From an uncultured Anderseniella sp. (GTDB lineage Bacteria; Pseudomonadota; Alphaproteobacteria; Rhizobiales; Aestuariivirgaceae): a stretch of 64,000 bases of DNA. Below, piece after piece: positions 1-8,534 of this stretch. The notes under the pieces are model-generated. The model was not told where the DNA came from. It saw only the letters and a list, made by a program, of their open reading frames with translations, and did not search any database. The stretch spans positions 372,001 through 436,000 of the forward strand of contig CANKYU010000003.1 in assembly GCA_947488295.1 (NCBI GenBank), read 5' to 3'. Numbering within the stretch: position 1 is the first letter of the stretch; each line of letters opens with the position of its first letter. The translations under genes were made by a program, and so were the position numbers.

Positions 1-545
1 TTGCGGGTCGCAAGGTCCCTTATGGCGACAGTGAAAACACAAGCCAGCGCCAGCCAGATATAGTTGTTGAAGCCGTCACCGCCCGGTTTGACGATCAGCA
101 ATACGCCGGCAAATCCGATCAGGATGGCGCTGAGGCGTTTCCAGCCGACCGCTTCACCCAGGAATGCGGCGGCCATCACGGTGACCACCAGCGGAACCGC
201 CTGCAGCACCGCCGTTACGTTCGGCAGCGGCAGATGAAACAGCGCGATGATGAACAGGAACGTCGACACCACGTCAAACAGGGTACGCACCAGCACCTGT
301 CGCGACAGGGCTTTTGGAATGTCGCGGACATGACCCATGGCAATGACCAGCACTGCGATTATGGTGCTGGCGAACAGTCCGCGGATGGCAATGAATTCAC
401 CGACATTGATCTGGTCAGACAGTGTCTTTGCAACCGTGTCGTTGAGCACGAAGCACAGCATCGCGACCGACATAAGGGTTCCGCCACGCACTGCCGGTGG
501 CAATGCGGCCTGATCATCAGCGGAACTGGCGGGTGGCGTATTCAT
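1..545 (-). CDS. EamA/DMT-family transporter, C-terminal part missing at window edge
   Basis: The reading frame starts at an ATG (545) and stays open to the window edge, giving about 181 residues. After a polar N-terminus of about 20 residues come hydrophobic helices typical of the drug/metabolite transporter fold. The segment LPLPNVTAVLQAVPLVVT followed by FLGEAVGWKR and IGFAGVLLIVKPGG is characteristic of the first EamA half. The second half, expected to complete about 300 residues and ten helices, lies outside the window. This is an inner-membrane exporter or importer of unknown small metabolites. It diverges from gpt, with a 170 bp gap that must hold both promoters. Family assignment is firm; the substrate cannot be told. 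Confidence 0.85.
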   Translation of the reverse strand, partial: MNTPPASSADDQAALPPAVRGGTLMSVAMLCFVLNDTVAKTLSDQINVGEFIAIRGLFASTIIAVLVIAMGHVRDIPKALSRQVLVRTLFDVVSTFLFIIALFHLPLPNVTAVLQAVPLVVTVMAAAFLGEAVGWKRLSAILIGFAGVLLIVKPGGDGFNNYIWLALACVFTVAIRDLATR

Positions 546-715
546 GGCGCTCTTCGTGCGAAACAGACTCTGCCCTCTCTCACCAATAGGCTATCCCTCC
601 GGATCGCGCCAGATACGGTTTCTGCAGGTGCGCCAAGCGTTGCACGCAAGCCTGCCTTGTGCGAAGAGCTAGGTCACAAGGGGACAGGCCAGAGAAAAAT
701 GCGGAGGAAGCAGAC

Positions 716-1228
716 ATGGTTGAGGGTGGCAATGTGGATGATCGCTACGACAAGGCGTTTCCGGTTTCCTGGGAACAGTTCCACCGGGATGCGCGTGCGC
801 TGACCTGGCGGCTGGCGGAGCACGGGCCGTTTCATTCGGTCGTTGCCATCACCCGCGGCGGGCTTGTGCCGGCGGCAATTGTGGCCCGTGAGCTTGGCTT
901 GCGGGTGATCGACACCATATGTGTCGCCTCGTATGACTATGGCGCACAGGGCGATCTGCAGGTTCTCAAGGAGGTCAAGCAGGAGCTTTCCGCGGACGGC
1001 GGCAAGGGCGTGCTGATCATCGACGACCTGGTGGATACCGGCAAGACGGCAAAAGCGGTGCGCGACCTGTTGCCCAGCGCCCACTTTGCAACCATATATG
1101 CCAAGCCGTCCGGGTGCCCGCTTGTTGATACGTTTGTTACCGAAGTCAGTCAGGATACCTGGATTTACCTGCCGTGGGACATGACCTTGCAGTTTGCCCC
1201 GCCAATCCGCGACGGCGCCAAGGTGTAA
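716..1228 (+). CDS. gpt: Xanthine(-guanine) phosphoribosyltransferase
   Basis: This cytoplasmic purine-salvage enzyme transfers the phosphoribosyl group of PRPP to xanthine or guanine. It has 170 residues, close to the roughly 152 of the E. coli enzyme. The PRPP-binding motif [14 protein letters not shown] sits near residues 100-113. SRGG-type (TRGGLVPAA) and IYAKPSG motifs match Gpt, and the C-terminal [10 protein letters not shown] is a Gpt hallmark. I chose the ATG at 716 because GGAGGAA lies about 7 bases upstream; a longer open frame from 659 lacks homology in its N-terminal part. The next gene follows after 33 bases on the same strand, so they may be co-transcribed. Confidence 0.9.
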   Translation: MVEGGNVDDRYDKAFPVSWEQFHRDARALTWRLAEHGPFHSVVAITRGGLVPAAIVARELGLRVIDTICVASYDYGAQGDLQVLKEVKQELSADGGKGVLIIDDLVDTGKTAKAVRDLLPSAHFATIYAKPSGCPLVDTFVTEVSQDTWIYLPWDMTLQFAPPIRDGAKV

Positions 1229-1261
1229 CGTCTTTCAAGAAACCCAGGAAGAGCCAGAATT

Positions 1262-2818
1262 GTGACTACCCCATATCAAGGACCCGTTGATCTGACACTG
1301 CCGCAGGCATTGCTGAAGTCTGCTGCACGGCATGGCAGGTCCATGGTCATTCTGGAAGACCAGACCCGTCAGCCCATCACCTATGACCGGCTGGTGCTGG
1401 GCGCGCAGGTTCTGGGCCGCGTATTTGCCCGGCAGACCGGGCAGGGTGAGGCGGTCGGCCTGCTGCTGCCCAATGTCAACGCAACGGCGGTCACCCTGTT
1501 TGGCCTTCTGTGGCATGGGCGCACGGCTGCCATGCTGAATTTCTCTGCCGGCCAGAAGAGCATTCTGTCGGCCTGCACAACTGCCGGCATCAAACTTGTC
1601 ATCACATCGCGGGTATTTGTGTCCAAGGCCAATCTTGAGCCAATCATCGAGGCGTTGAGTGACCAGGTGCGCGTGGTGTATCTTGAAGATGTGCGCAAGT
1701 CCCTGTCGCCGCTGGCCAAGTTGCGCGGTGTTTTCGACAAGCTGCGCGCAGCCTCGATCATCGCCCGCAACGGCGCCAGGCCGAGCGACGCCGCCATCAT
1801 CCTGTTCACCTCAGGCTCGGAAGGCGAGCCCAAGGGGGTTGTGCTGAGCCACAGCAATATCCTGTCCAACATTGCCCAGATTGCCGAACACATTGACCTT
1901 TCCAGGTTCAAGACCTTCTTCAATCCGTTGCCGGTGTTCCATTCCGTCGGCATGACGGGCGGGCTGCTGCTGCCGTTGATCGAGGGCATCCGGGCAGTGC
2001 AGTATCCCAGTCCGCTGCACTATCGCGAAATCCCCAAACTGGTCGGCGAGATCAAGGCCGATCTGCTTTTCGGCACCGACACGTTCATTGCCGGTTATGC
2101 CCGCGCCGCCGCGCCGCAGGACCTGAAATCGGTCAGGATGATTGTGGCGGGCGCCGAAAGGGTCAAGGATGAGACCCGCGCGTTGTGGGAGAAGTACGGC
2201 ACCGAAATCGTCGAAGGCTATGGCGCGACCGAGTGCGCGCCGGTTGTGGCGCTCAACACCCCGGAGACCAACCGTCCGGGCAGTGTCGGTCAGCTTTTGC
2301 CGGGTATCGAGCACCGGCTTGAACCGGTCAAGGGCATCCATGAAGGCGGCAGGCTGGCGGTGCGTGGCGGCAATGTCATGCTGGGATATCTGATGCCGGG
2401 CGGTGACGGCAAGCTGGTGCCGCCGCAAGATGGCTGGCACGACACCGGTGATATCGTCACCGTGGGTGACGACCGCTTTGTGACCATCAAGGGCCGCGCC
2501 AAGCGCTTTGCCAAGCTCGGCGGCGAGATGGTGTCGCTCGGCGCCATCGAGGCGCTTGCCTCCGGCCTGTGGCCGGAACACAGCCACGTTGCGGTGACCA
2601 TCAATGACGGCCGCAAGGGCGAACGCATTGTGCTGATCACCGATCAGGAAAATGCCGCGCGTGCAGAAATGCTCAGCTATGCCAAACAGGAAGGCGTGCC
2701 GGAATTGTGGGTGCCCAAGGCGGTCATGGTGGTTGATGCCATTCCGGTACTGGGTTCAGGAAAAGCCGACTATGCCGGCGCACAAAGGCTGGTGGAGGAG
2801 CGCAGTTCCCTGTTGTAG
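1262..2818 (+). CDS. AMP-binding acyl-CoA synthetase / acyl-ACP synthetase-like protein
   Basis: An adenylate-forming enzyme of 518 residues that would activate a carboxylic (probably fatty) acid as acyl-AMP and pass it to CoA or ACP. The phosphate loop FTSGSEGEPKGVVLSH (about residues 182-197), the GYGATEC motif (about 320) and DTGDIV (about 395) are all present. A GRAKRFAKLGGEMVS stretch marks the hinge into the small C-terminal domain, which is somewhat short. The sequence style resembles the synthetase half of Aas (2-acylglycerophosphoethanolamine acyltransferase/acyl-ACP synthetase), without an acyltransferase domain. The start is a GTG preceded by GGAAGAG. Its TAG stop lies inside the left end of an inverted-repeat element. 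Substrate chain length is unknown. Confidence 0.8.
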   Translation: MTTPYQGPVDLTLPQALLKSAARHGRSMVILEDQTRQPITYDRLVLGAQVLGRVFARQTGQGEAVGLLLPNVNATAVTLFGLLWHGRTAAMLNFSAGQKSILSACTTAGIKLVITSRVFVSKANLEPIIEALSDQVRVVYLEDVRKSLSPLAKLRGVFDKLRAASIIARNGARPSDAAIILFTSGSEGEPKGVVLSHSNILSNIAQIAEHIDLSRFKTFFNPLPVFHSVGMTGGLLLPLIEGIRAVQYPSPLHYREIPKLVGEIKADLLFGTDTFIAGYARAAAPQDLKSVRMIVAGAERVKDETRALWEKYGTEIVEGYGATECAPVVALNTPETNRPGSVGQLLPGIEHRLEPVKGIHEGGRLAVRGGNVMLGYLMPGGDGKLVPPQDGWHDTGDIVTVGDDRFVTIKGRAKRFAKLGGEMVSLGAIEALASGLWPEHSHVAVTINDGRKGERIVLITDQENAARAEMLSYAKQEGVPELWVPKAVMVVDAIPVLGSGKADYAGAQRLVEERSSLL

Positions 2819-3080
2819 CGCAAGTTCCAATCATATTGAAACGTTTGACCGGTTTTTCGTGTCTGCTGACGAGGCGCGGTTCGCGCCGTGGTCCGGCTGA
2901 CCATAAGCGGATCGCAACGAAGCTCAGCGGGCGCGAAAAACCGGCCTTCGGTGGGCCAAATCAGCCCATCTGCTGCGTTGCGAAGCTTGACCGATGCCCC
3001 ACATCGCTCTGCGCTTCGCGCCTTGCATATAGACTGATTTCGCTCCATCAAACGCTTCAATATGATTGGAATTTGCGCTA
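2816..3080. repeat. 265 bp element with 33 bp terminal inverted repeats (MITE-like)
   Basis: The two ends, 2816-2848 and 3048-3080, are inverted copies that match at 31 of 33 positions by direct reading (TAGCGCAAGTTCCAATCATA at the left, its complement at the right). No coding frame with recognisable similarity lies between. The left end supplies the stop codon of the acyl-CoA synthetase gene, and the right end stops 16 bases before the tRNA-Leu. The inner flanks also pair loosely, so a transcript could fold into one long hairpin. It could be a non-autonomous transposon remnant or an intergenic palindromic repeat family. No transposase is visible, and no clear target duplication flanks it. 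Confidence 0.7.
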
Positions 3081-3096
3081 GGTTCCCGGAAAATGT

Positions 3097-3182
3097 GCGG
3101 ACGTGGCGAAATGGTAGACGCAAGGGACTTAAAATCCCTCGGCCGAAAGGCTGTGCGGGTTCAAGTCCCGCCGTCCGCACCA
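3097..3182 (+). tRNA. tRNA-Leu (anticodon UAA)
   Basis: An 86 nt class II tRNA. The acceptor stem GCGGACG (3097-3103) pairs with CGTCCGC (3172-3178), followed by discriminator A and an encoded CCA (3180-3182). The anticodon stem AGGGA/TCCCT encloses loop CTTAAAA, giving anticodon TAA at 3130-3132. A long variable arm (CGGCCGAAAGGCTG region) and the T arm GCGGGTTCAAGTCCCGC are clear. The long variable arm, discriminator A and UAA anticodon identify leucine. Confidence 0.97.
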
Positions 3183-3288
3183 ACATAACAAACCCGGCCA
3201 GATCAAATCTGCCATGCGAAGAACTGTACGCATGTGTCCGGCACACAGCGTCACTCGGTTTTAGCTTCGGTCAGAAAGTTCTCACGTC

Positions 3289-4200
3289 ATGTCGGCAACA
3301 TCAATCCAGTCACCAAAGTCTGTCTGGCTGCTGGTCATCCTGCTGCTCACCGGGCTTGGCTGGGGCCTGACGATTTCGCTGGCGACCCTGGCCACTGCAT
3401 CCGGCATCGATCCGCTCACCGTTGCCCTGTGGTCGGCGCTTGTCGGGGCGCTGATGCTGGGCATGGTATTGATCGTTCGCGGAAAGCGCCCGCCCATGGA
3501 CGCAGCGCACTTGCGGTTTTACCTGGTGACCGGGTTTCTCGGCACCGCGTTCCCGCACGCGCTGTCTTTCTATGCGGCCATCCACCTGCCGGCTGGCGTG
3601 CGCGCCATCGTGTTTGCGCTGATCCCGATGATCACGCTGGCCCTGTCGATCATGCTGTCCATGGAAAAGGCCAGCGCGCGCCGTTTCACCGGCATCCTGC
3701 TGGGATTGTCAGCCATGCTTGTCATGTTCCTGCCCGGTGTTGAGGTGCCGTTGCCGGGGCAGGTGTTCTGGACGCTGGTGTCACTGGCGGCTGCCACCAG
3801 CTATGCGGTGGAGAACGTCTATATCAGCCTGAAACGTCCTGCCGGGCTGGACGCCGCCACAGCGTTGTGGGGCATGACCACCGCCGGCACGTTGATGCTG
3901 CTGGTCACATTGTGGCTGGCGGATGCGCCATACCTGTTGCCGTTTGACGCCAGCACGGCGGAACTTGCCATCGTGCTGATGGCGGTGGCGCATCTCGGCG
4001 CCTATTCCGGGCTGCTGTACATGCTCAGCCATGGCGGCGTGGTGTTCGCCAGCCAGGTCTCCTACATCGTTACCCCGGCAGCCGTTATGTGGGGCGTGGT
4101 GCTGTTGTCGGAGACGGTTTCCCTGTCGATCGTGCTGGCGCTGGCATTAATCATGGCCGGTCTCGCCCTCATCAAGCCAAAGCGCAAAGACGAGGCGTGA
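3289..4200 (+). CDS. EamA/DMT-family transporter
   Basis: A 303-residue inner-membrane protein with about ten hydrophobic helices arranged as two EamA repeats, the length usual for the family. The first repeat includes GTAFPHALSFYAAIHLPAG and the second ends AALIMAGLALIKPK-like (here LALALIMAGLALIKPKRK), the standard EamA C-terminus with positive residues on the cytoplasmic side. The ribosome site upstream of the ATG is weak (AGAAAG). It stands alone between the tRNA and a convergent sulfotransferase gene. Substrate unknown. Confidence 0.88.
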   Translation: MSATSIQSPKSVWLLVILLLTGLGWGLTISLATLATASGIDPLTVALWSALVGALMLGMVLIVRGKRPPMDAAHLRFYLVTGFLGTAFPHALSFYAAIHLPAGVRAIVFALIPMITLALSIMLSMEKASARRFTGILLGLSAMLVMFLPGVEVPLPGQVFWTLVSLAAATSYAVENVYISLKRPAGLDAATALWGMTTAGTLMLLVTLWLADAPYLLPFDASTAELAIVLMAVAHLGAYSGLLYMLSHGGVVFASQVSYIVTPAAVMWGVVLLSETVSLSIVLALALIMAGLALIKPKRKDEA

Positions 4201-4217
4201 CCGGGCCAGGGTTGCCG

Positions 4218-5762
4218 TCAGGTGCAACCCATAAGGTGGAGATAGGGGTCGGCCGCACCGATGTCAGAGCCAATGTCAGGCAGATCGGAATTGTTATCCG
4301 GCAACCCGCACAACTCATTGACCCGACCAACAACCGCTGCCGGGTCTGTAATCATGTCGGCATAATCTACAATGATTGCACGCTGGCGAAATTTTCGTGA
4401 CAAGACGTCGATCATCTCGCCATACCAGTCGATATAATCATAGGCGTTGTTGAGATCGTGATTGTAGTGATTGCCGGAATTGTAGTTTTTCATGAAAATT
4501 CTGAAGGCCGTGTCATCTCTGTTGCGTTTCACAAACACAAATCGGGCTTCCGGCAGGTTTTGCGCCAGCAGACCGGCCTTTGAAATCAGTCCGGGAGTGG
4601 TGATACTCACCAGTTTGTGGTGTGGATTGGTTTCAGCCAGGCGTTGCCGGAACTCGGTGGCGAATGCACCGTGCAGGTTTTTCGGCAGTTGTTCAGGGTC
4701 CGCAATATTGACAAGGCCGGCCTTTTGAGCCGCCCGCCGGGAGGCAAACTGAACAACTTCACCCTCGTATCCCCGGTTTACGTCGTCATGTGCACCGACC
4801 AGTGTTTCCAGCGTGGTTTTGCCGGCCCGCGAAGTCCCCAGAATGAACAGCGGTGCCGGTCCGTCGTCCGGTCTTCTGTCGCGCGGGCGCGGCAGCTTGC
4901 TGCCGTCAAGTGCGATTGTGGCGGCAAGAGATTGCTTGTGGTCTTCCGACTGGGTAATCCACAAGCTCTGCGCCTCACGGTTCAGCTTGCCGTTGATGTC
5001 ACACAGCACCTGCCATGCTTCGCCATGCTTGCCCTCCCGGTCCAGTATGGCGGCTTCCACGAAGGCTTTCTTGGTGTCGAATTCGGTTTGCGTCTGGCCG
5101 TGCGACTTTCTGGCTTTGCGAACAAGACCGTGCAGATCTGTTGAACTGTCCAGCAATTGCCGTGGCAGTTGCAGCATTATGTAGAGAGCTGAAACACTAT
5201 CAGGCCGGACCTTTCGCAAGCGTGCCAGGATTTCGGTGGCCTGGTCGTAGTACCCGAGGTTCAGATAGCACTGGCACAGTTGCAGCAGCGACTGATCGAA
5301 ATCAGGATCAATGGCGAGCGCGTTCCTGTAGGATGTCATCGCCTCTGCAAATTGCTTTTTGCGGCTGAACACGTCGCCAAGCAGGTGATGAACAGCCGGG
5401 TTCGTGTCGTCAATCCGGAGCGCTTCGCGCAACATGACGGCGGCCATATCGGGTATTTCAAGGCCAAGCCATGCAGCGGCCAGATTGGTGAAGTTGGTCG
5501 GGTCGGTCGGCGCATTTGCAGAGGCAGTGAGGAAGCAGGTCACTGCCTGCCGGTAGTTTTTCTGTTCAATGGCGACAAGCCCGAATGTCTGCAAGGCGCC
5601 GACATAGGTGGGGTCTGTCTCCAGCAACTCCCGGCAGACGGTTTCCGCTTCCTTCAATCGGCCCTGCTTGCGCTTCCTTTCCGCATCGCCAAGGCGCTTA
5701 TGAAGTGAATTGATTGTTGGTGTGGCGTTCGAACCGGTCGCCGTTTTTCCGGTGAAATTCAT
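4218..5762 (-). CDS. TPR-repeat sulfotransferase family protein
   Basis: A 514-residue fusion. Residues about 20-200 contain several tetratricopeptide repeats (for example KQGRLKEAETVCRELLETDP and KKQFAEAMTSYRNALAIDP). From about residue 300 there is a sulfotransferase-type domain whose nucleotide (PAPS 5'-phosphate) loop is LFILGTSRAGKTTLETLV at 305-322. Proteins with this order are common in alphaproteobacteria and are thought to sulfate or otherwise bind cell-surface or protein substrates; the acceptor is not known. No signal peptide is seen. It diverges from the outer-membrane protein gene at 5979 across a 216 bp region that contains a strong palindrome. Confidence 0.83.
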   Translation of the reverse strand: MNFTGKTATGSNATPTINSLHKRLGDAERKRKQGRLKEAETVCRELLETDPTYVGALQTFGLVAIEQKNYRQAVTCFLTASANAPTDPTNFTNLAAAWLGLEIPDMAAVMLREALRIDDTNPAVHHLLGDVFSRKKQFAEAMTSYRNALAIDPDFDQSLLQLCQCYLNLGYYDQATEILARLRKVRPDSVSALYIMLQLPRQLLDSSTDLHGLVRKARKSHGQTQTEFDTKKAFVEAAILDREGKHGEAWQVLCDINGKLNREAQSLWITQSEDHKQSLAATIALDGSKLPRPRDRRPDDGPAPLFILGTSRAGKTTLETLVGAHDDVNRGYEGEVVQFASRRAAQKAGLVNIADPEQLPKNLHGAFATEFRQRLAETNPHHKLVSITTPGLISKAGLLAQNLPEARFVFVKRNRDDTAFRIFMKNYNSGNHYNHDLNNAYDYIDWYGEMIDVLSRKFRQRAIIVDYADMITDPAAVVGRVNELCGLPDNNSDLPDIGSDIGAADPYLHLMGCT

Positions 5763-5865
5763 TGGTTTGTACTCAAGGCTCGGGCCGCGTCAGGGAGTTG
5801 ATCGATTTCGGCATGGTAGGACACAAGATGACACCTATACCAGCAGGTTTCGACCAGCCAACATG

Positions 5866-5883
5866 TGTGACAAAATTGTCACA
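5866..5883. promoter_or_regulatory. 18 bp palindromic operator candidate TGTGACAA-AA-TTGTCACA
   Basis: A perfect 8 bp inverted repeat with a 2 bp centre lies 104 bp before the TPR-sulfotransferase start and 96 bp before the outer-membrane protein start, in the divergent intergenic region. Its TGTGA...TCACA ends recall CRP/FNR-family sites, but the spacing is 8, not the canonical 6. The binding protein is unknown. Confidence 0.55.
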
Positions 5884-5978
5884 GTTTCCAAAATAATGCA
5901 GCAGGCTGACAGATCGACGTTGCGTAATTTATGAATCATCGTAATTTGGAGGTTCAATTCAGTCAGGGGCAGGTATCC

Positions 5979-6632
5979 ATGTACAACAAACCACTTACCA
6001 GCTTGGTCGCGTCGGTCGCGATGTCGGCAGTCGCGCTTGGCGTTTCCGCTCAGGAATCCCGTGCTGATCATGCAGAAACTCACGATTGGACGGGCCCGTA
6101 CATCGGGGCAATCATCGGCATTGGATCAGTTGATGCGAGCTTTGATGTGGATTCCTCAAGTTCGTCCTTCGATGCATTGTCGCCTGACTACGGCTTGATG
6201 GGAGGCCTTACGGTCGGCTGGAACGCTCAGGACGGCCACATGGTTTACGGCATCGAGGGTGATGTCAGCTTTGGTGACGTCGACACCACAGGGAGTATTA
6301 CCGGAAGCGAAATAACCTTGAACGCTGATCTGTTCGCTACTATCCGCGGCCGGGTCGGCGTCGCTTCAAATGACATTTTCTTTTATGGTACGGCAGGTCT
6401 GGCGATACTGGACGGTGATGTCAGCTTCGAAGGTGGTGGGCCATCACCAAGTTTTACAGAGCTTGGTGGCGTTGTGGGGGCCGGTGCAGAACTGGCGATC
6501 ACCCAGGATGTCAGCTTCAAGGCAGAACTGCTGTATGCCATTTTTGACGAGTCTATTGATCTGGGCGGCGGTGACTCAATTGATATCGACAATTTCTACA
6601 CAGTCCGCTTCGGCGTGAACTGGCACTTCTGA
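5979..6632 (+). CDS. Outer-membrane beta-barrel porin-like protein (Omp25/31-type)
   Basis: A 217-residue protein with a cleavable signal peptide (MYNKPLTSLVASVAMSAVAL, cut near ...GVSA-QES). It then has alternating amphipathic strands (DWTGPYIGAIIGIGS, YGLMGGLTVGWNAQ, GRVGVASNDIFFYGTAGLAI) and ends in aromatic-rich FYTVRFGVNWHF, the C-terminal phenylalanine signature used by the BAM machinery. The DWTGPYIG opening is typical of alphaproteobacterial Omp25/Omp31/RopB-like barrels. The ATG at 5979 has GGGGCAGG 5 bases upstream and begins the signal peptide; an in-frame ATG at 5931 would bury it. It is acidic between strands and probably structural or porin-like. Confidence 0.85.
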   Translation: MYNKPLTSLVASVAMSAVALGVSAQESRADHAETHDWTGPYIGAIIGIGSVDASFDVDSSSSSFDALSPDYGLMGGLTVGWNAQDGHMVYGIEGDVSFGDVDTTGSITGSEITLNADLFATIRGRVGVASNDIFFYGTAGLAILDGDVSFEGGGPSPSFTELGGVVGAGAELAITQDVSFKAELLYAIFDESIDLGGGDSIDIDNFYTVRFGVNWHF

Positions 6633-6640
6633 TCGGGAAA

Positions 6641-6667
6641 GGGGCGGTGCAAAAGCCTCGCCGCTCC
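6641..6667. terminator. Hairpin between convergent genes, possible bidirectional terminator
   Basis: A 9 bp stem (6641-6649 with 6659-6667, two G-T pairs) and a 9 nt loop sit 8 bases after the stop of the outer-membrane protein gene and before the stop of the converging SDR gene. There is no good run of T on either side, so it may block exonucleases rather than end transcription by itself. Confidence 0.4.
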
Positions 6668-6682
6668 TGTCTCAAATCCAAT

Positions 6683-7435
6683 CTACCCGAACATTCCGCC
6701 TTCATCTGCGTCGAGCACGATGGACGCCATGGTTACATGGCGCGGGCGGGTGAGGGCGTATAGTCCGGCCTCCACCACATCTCGGGAGGTGACCATGGCC
6801 TTGTCTCCACGCTCGGCATCCCAGTCCTCTTCATTCAGCGGTGAAATGGTTTCCAGGTTCGGCGGATAGAGCGCATGTACCCGGACCGGCTTGCCGTGCA
6901 GTTCTTCCCGCAAACCATCCGACATGCCGGCTTGGGCCTGTTTTCCCATTTTGAACGGGATCGCGGCTGATTGCAGCGGGCCGTTAGCTATGCCGGCGGT
7001 CGATACGATATTGACAATGTCACCGGCTCCGCTGGCGACCAGGCACGGCAGCAATTGCCGGGTCAGGAGGAATGTACCTGTCGCGGCCGAATTGATTGTG
7101 CTGACGATGGAATAGCCATCATAGGAGTCCATCGGTCCTTCCAGCCACTGCGCACCGTTGTTGATCAGAATGTCGAGTTTGCCGTGTGCCTTGGCGATTG
7201 CTTCGCCGAACTCGATCACGGACCCGTTATCGGAAAGATCCAGCAGATGGGTTTCCGGTTTGGTGCCGCAGCGCAGGCGGATCGATTCTGCGGTGCCTTC
7301 GAGCATTTCTGTCAGCCGTCCGGTCATGATGACATGTGCGCCGGCGTCTGCCAGAACGGTTGCAAAGGCGGCGCCCAGGCCGCGTGCAGCGCCGGTGATC
7401 AGGACTTTCTTCCCCTTCAGCGCAGTTGCATCCAT
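6683..7435 (-). CDS. SDR-family NAD(P)-dependent oxidoreductase
   Basis: A 250-residue classical short-chain dehydrogenase. The Rossmann motif TGAARGLG is at residues 15-22, NNGAQ (NNAG-like) near 91-95, the catalytic Ser region is NIVSTAG near 142, and the usual YxxxK is altered. Around the expected position the sequence reads IPFKMGKQA, so Tyr appears to be replaced by Phe while Lys is kept. That substitution could reduce or change dehydrogenase activity. The ATG directly abuts the stop codon of the upstream PLP-enzyme gene, so the two are almost certainly co-translated and may act on the same substrate chain. Confidence 0.82.
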   Translation of the reverse strand: MDATALKGKKVLITGAARGLGAAFATVLADAGAHVIMTGRLTEMLEGTAESIRLRCGTKPETHLLDLSDNGSVIEFGEAIAKAHGKLDILINNGAQWLEGPMDSYDGYSIVSTINSAATGTFLLTRQLLPCLVASGAGDIVNIVSTAGIANGPLQSAAIPFKMGKQAQAGMSDGLREELHGKPVRVHALYPPNLETISPLNEEDWDAERGDKAMVTSRDVVEAGLYALTRPRHVTMASIVLDADEGGMFG

Positions 7436-8485
7436 TTACACGGCTCCCTCCGTTACGATGATCAAAGGCCGTTCGACCTCGCCAAATGCCTTGAGACCGG
7501 CAAGGCCGGCGGCACCCGATGGCGTGGTCGCGATGCCCTGGCTGCCCAGCCTGTTGGCGGCGTCCTGAGCTTCAGCATCTGAAACGGTCATGAAATGTAC
7601 GCCGGTGCGTTCAAAAATCCCAAACGCGATGAGGGATGGTTCCTTGCAGTCGAGCCTGCCCATATTGGACACACTGCCCTTGACCTGCACGGGGTATCCC
7701 GCCGCATGGCTTTCGGTCAGGCAGGGCGCCTCATTGGGTTCAACCACGATGATCTCCGGTTGCACGGCCCAGTTTTCCCGGATCATGTGCGTGACGGCAC
7801 CGGCTATGCCGCCGACACCGGCCTGCAGGAACACGTGTGTGGGCCAGTCTTTGCTTTGCTCGAAAGATTCGCGCAGTTCTTCGGCAATGACTGTGTAGCC
7901 TTCCATTATCAGCAATGGCCGTTCGCTGTATCCGGGCCAGGATCCGTCCGCCAGCAATATGGCGCCGTTTTCCTCAGCGTCGGCCTTGGCTGCGTCGAGG
8001 CTTTGCGCGTAGTCATCGCCGGCACGTACAACTTGCGCGCCCTGGGTTTCCTTCAGGCGGGTTTCAAACCCTGCCGGCACCTCACGGGCCAGAAAGATCC
8101 GCGCCTGCGCGCCGAAGATGCGGGCACCGGCGGCAACCGCCAGGCCGTGATTGCCGGCGGTCGCGCACACGAATGTCATGTCCGCGGCAAATGCCTTGAC
8201 CGCATCGGACATGTAGTCATCAGGACTGAGCGGATCATTGCCGGCAGCCTGCCAGGCATCGTCGATCATGCGGGCAACGGCGTAGACCCCACCCAGCGCC
8301 TTGAAGGCGCCCAGGTTCATGCGCTGTGTCTCATCCTTGACCAGCATGGCACGCCCGGTGGGGCCTGTCTTTGTAACAAGAGGCGTGGCTGCGTAGGCCG
8401 GACAGGCGGCCAGCAGGGCAAGTGGTGAAGCCGGGTCGGGCGTAAACGCCGGAACGTCTTCAAGTGTTGCGATTTGTTTTGTCAT
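7436..8485 (-). CDS. PLP-dependent diaminopropionate ammonia-lyase-like enzyme
   Basis: A fold-type II PLP enzyme of about 349 residues, related to threonine dehydratase. The motif MNLGAFKALGGVYA carries the Schiff-base Lys and is closest to that of diaminopropionate ammonia-lyase (DpaL). TAGNHGLAVA binds the cofactor, QAGVGGIAGAV matches the glycine-rich phosphate loop, and GLAGL lies near the C-terminus. It is shorter than E. coli DpaL (about 400). It would remove ammonia from an amino acid such as 2,3-diaminopropionate, serine or threonine. I chose the ATG at 8485; a TTG three codons earlier is also in frame. It abuts the SDR gene downstream. Confidence 0.72.
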   Translation of the reverse strand: MTKQIATLEDVPAFTPDPASPLALLAACPAYAATPLVTKTGPTGRAMLVKDETQRMNLGAFKALGGVYAVARMIDDAWQAAGNDPLSPDDYMSDAVKAFAADMTFVCATAGNHGLAVAAGARIFGAQARIFLAREVPAGFETRLKETQGAQVVRAGDDYAQSLDAAKADAEENGAILLADGSWPGYSERPLLIMEGYTVIAEELRESFEQSKDWPTHVFLQAGVGGIAGAVTHMIRENWAVQPEIIVVEPNEAPCLTESHAAGYPVQVKGSVSNMGRLDCKEPSLIAFGIFERTGVHFMTVSDAEAQDAANRLGSQGIATTPSGAAGLAGLKAFGEVERPLIIVTEGAV

Positions 8486-8534
8486 GGCCGGCAACTTATG
8501 GCCAGTTGCACGATACCGCTAGTGCTTATTGAGA

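Noticed and set aside
234..803. Plus-strand frame of 189 codons at the left end
   Set aside because: It overlaps the EamA gene on the other strand and the start of gpt, and has no similarity to known proteins.
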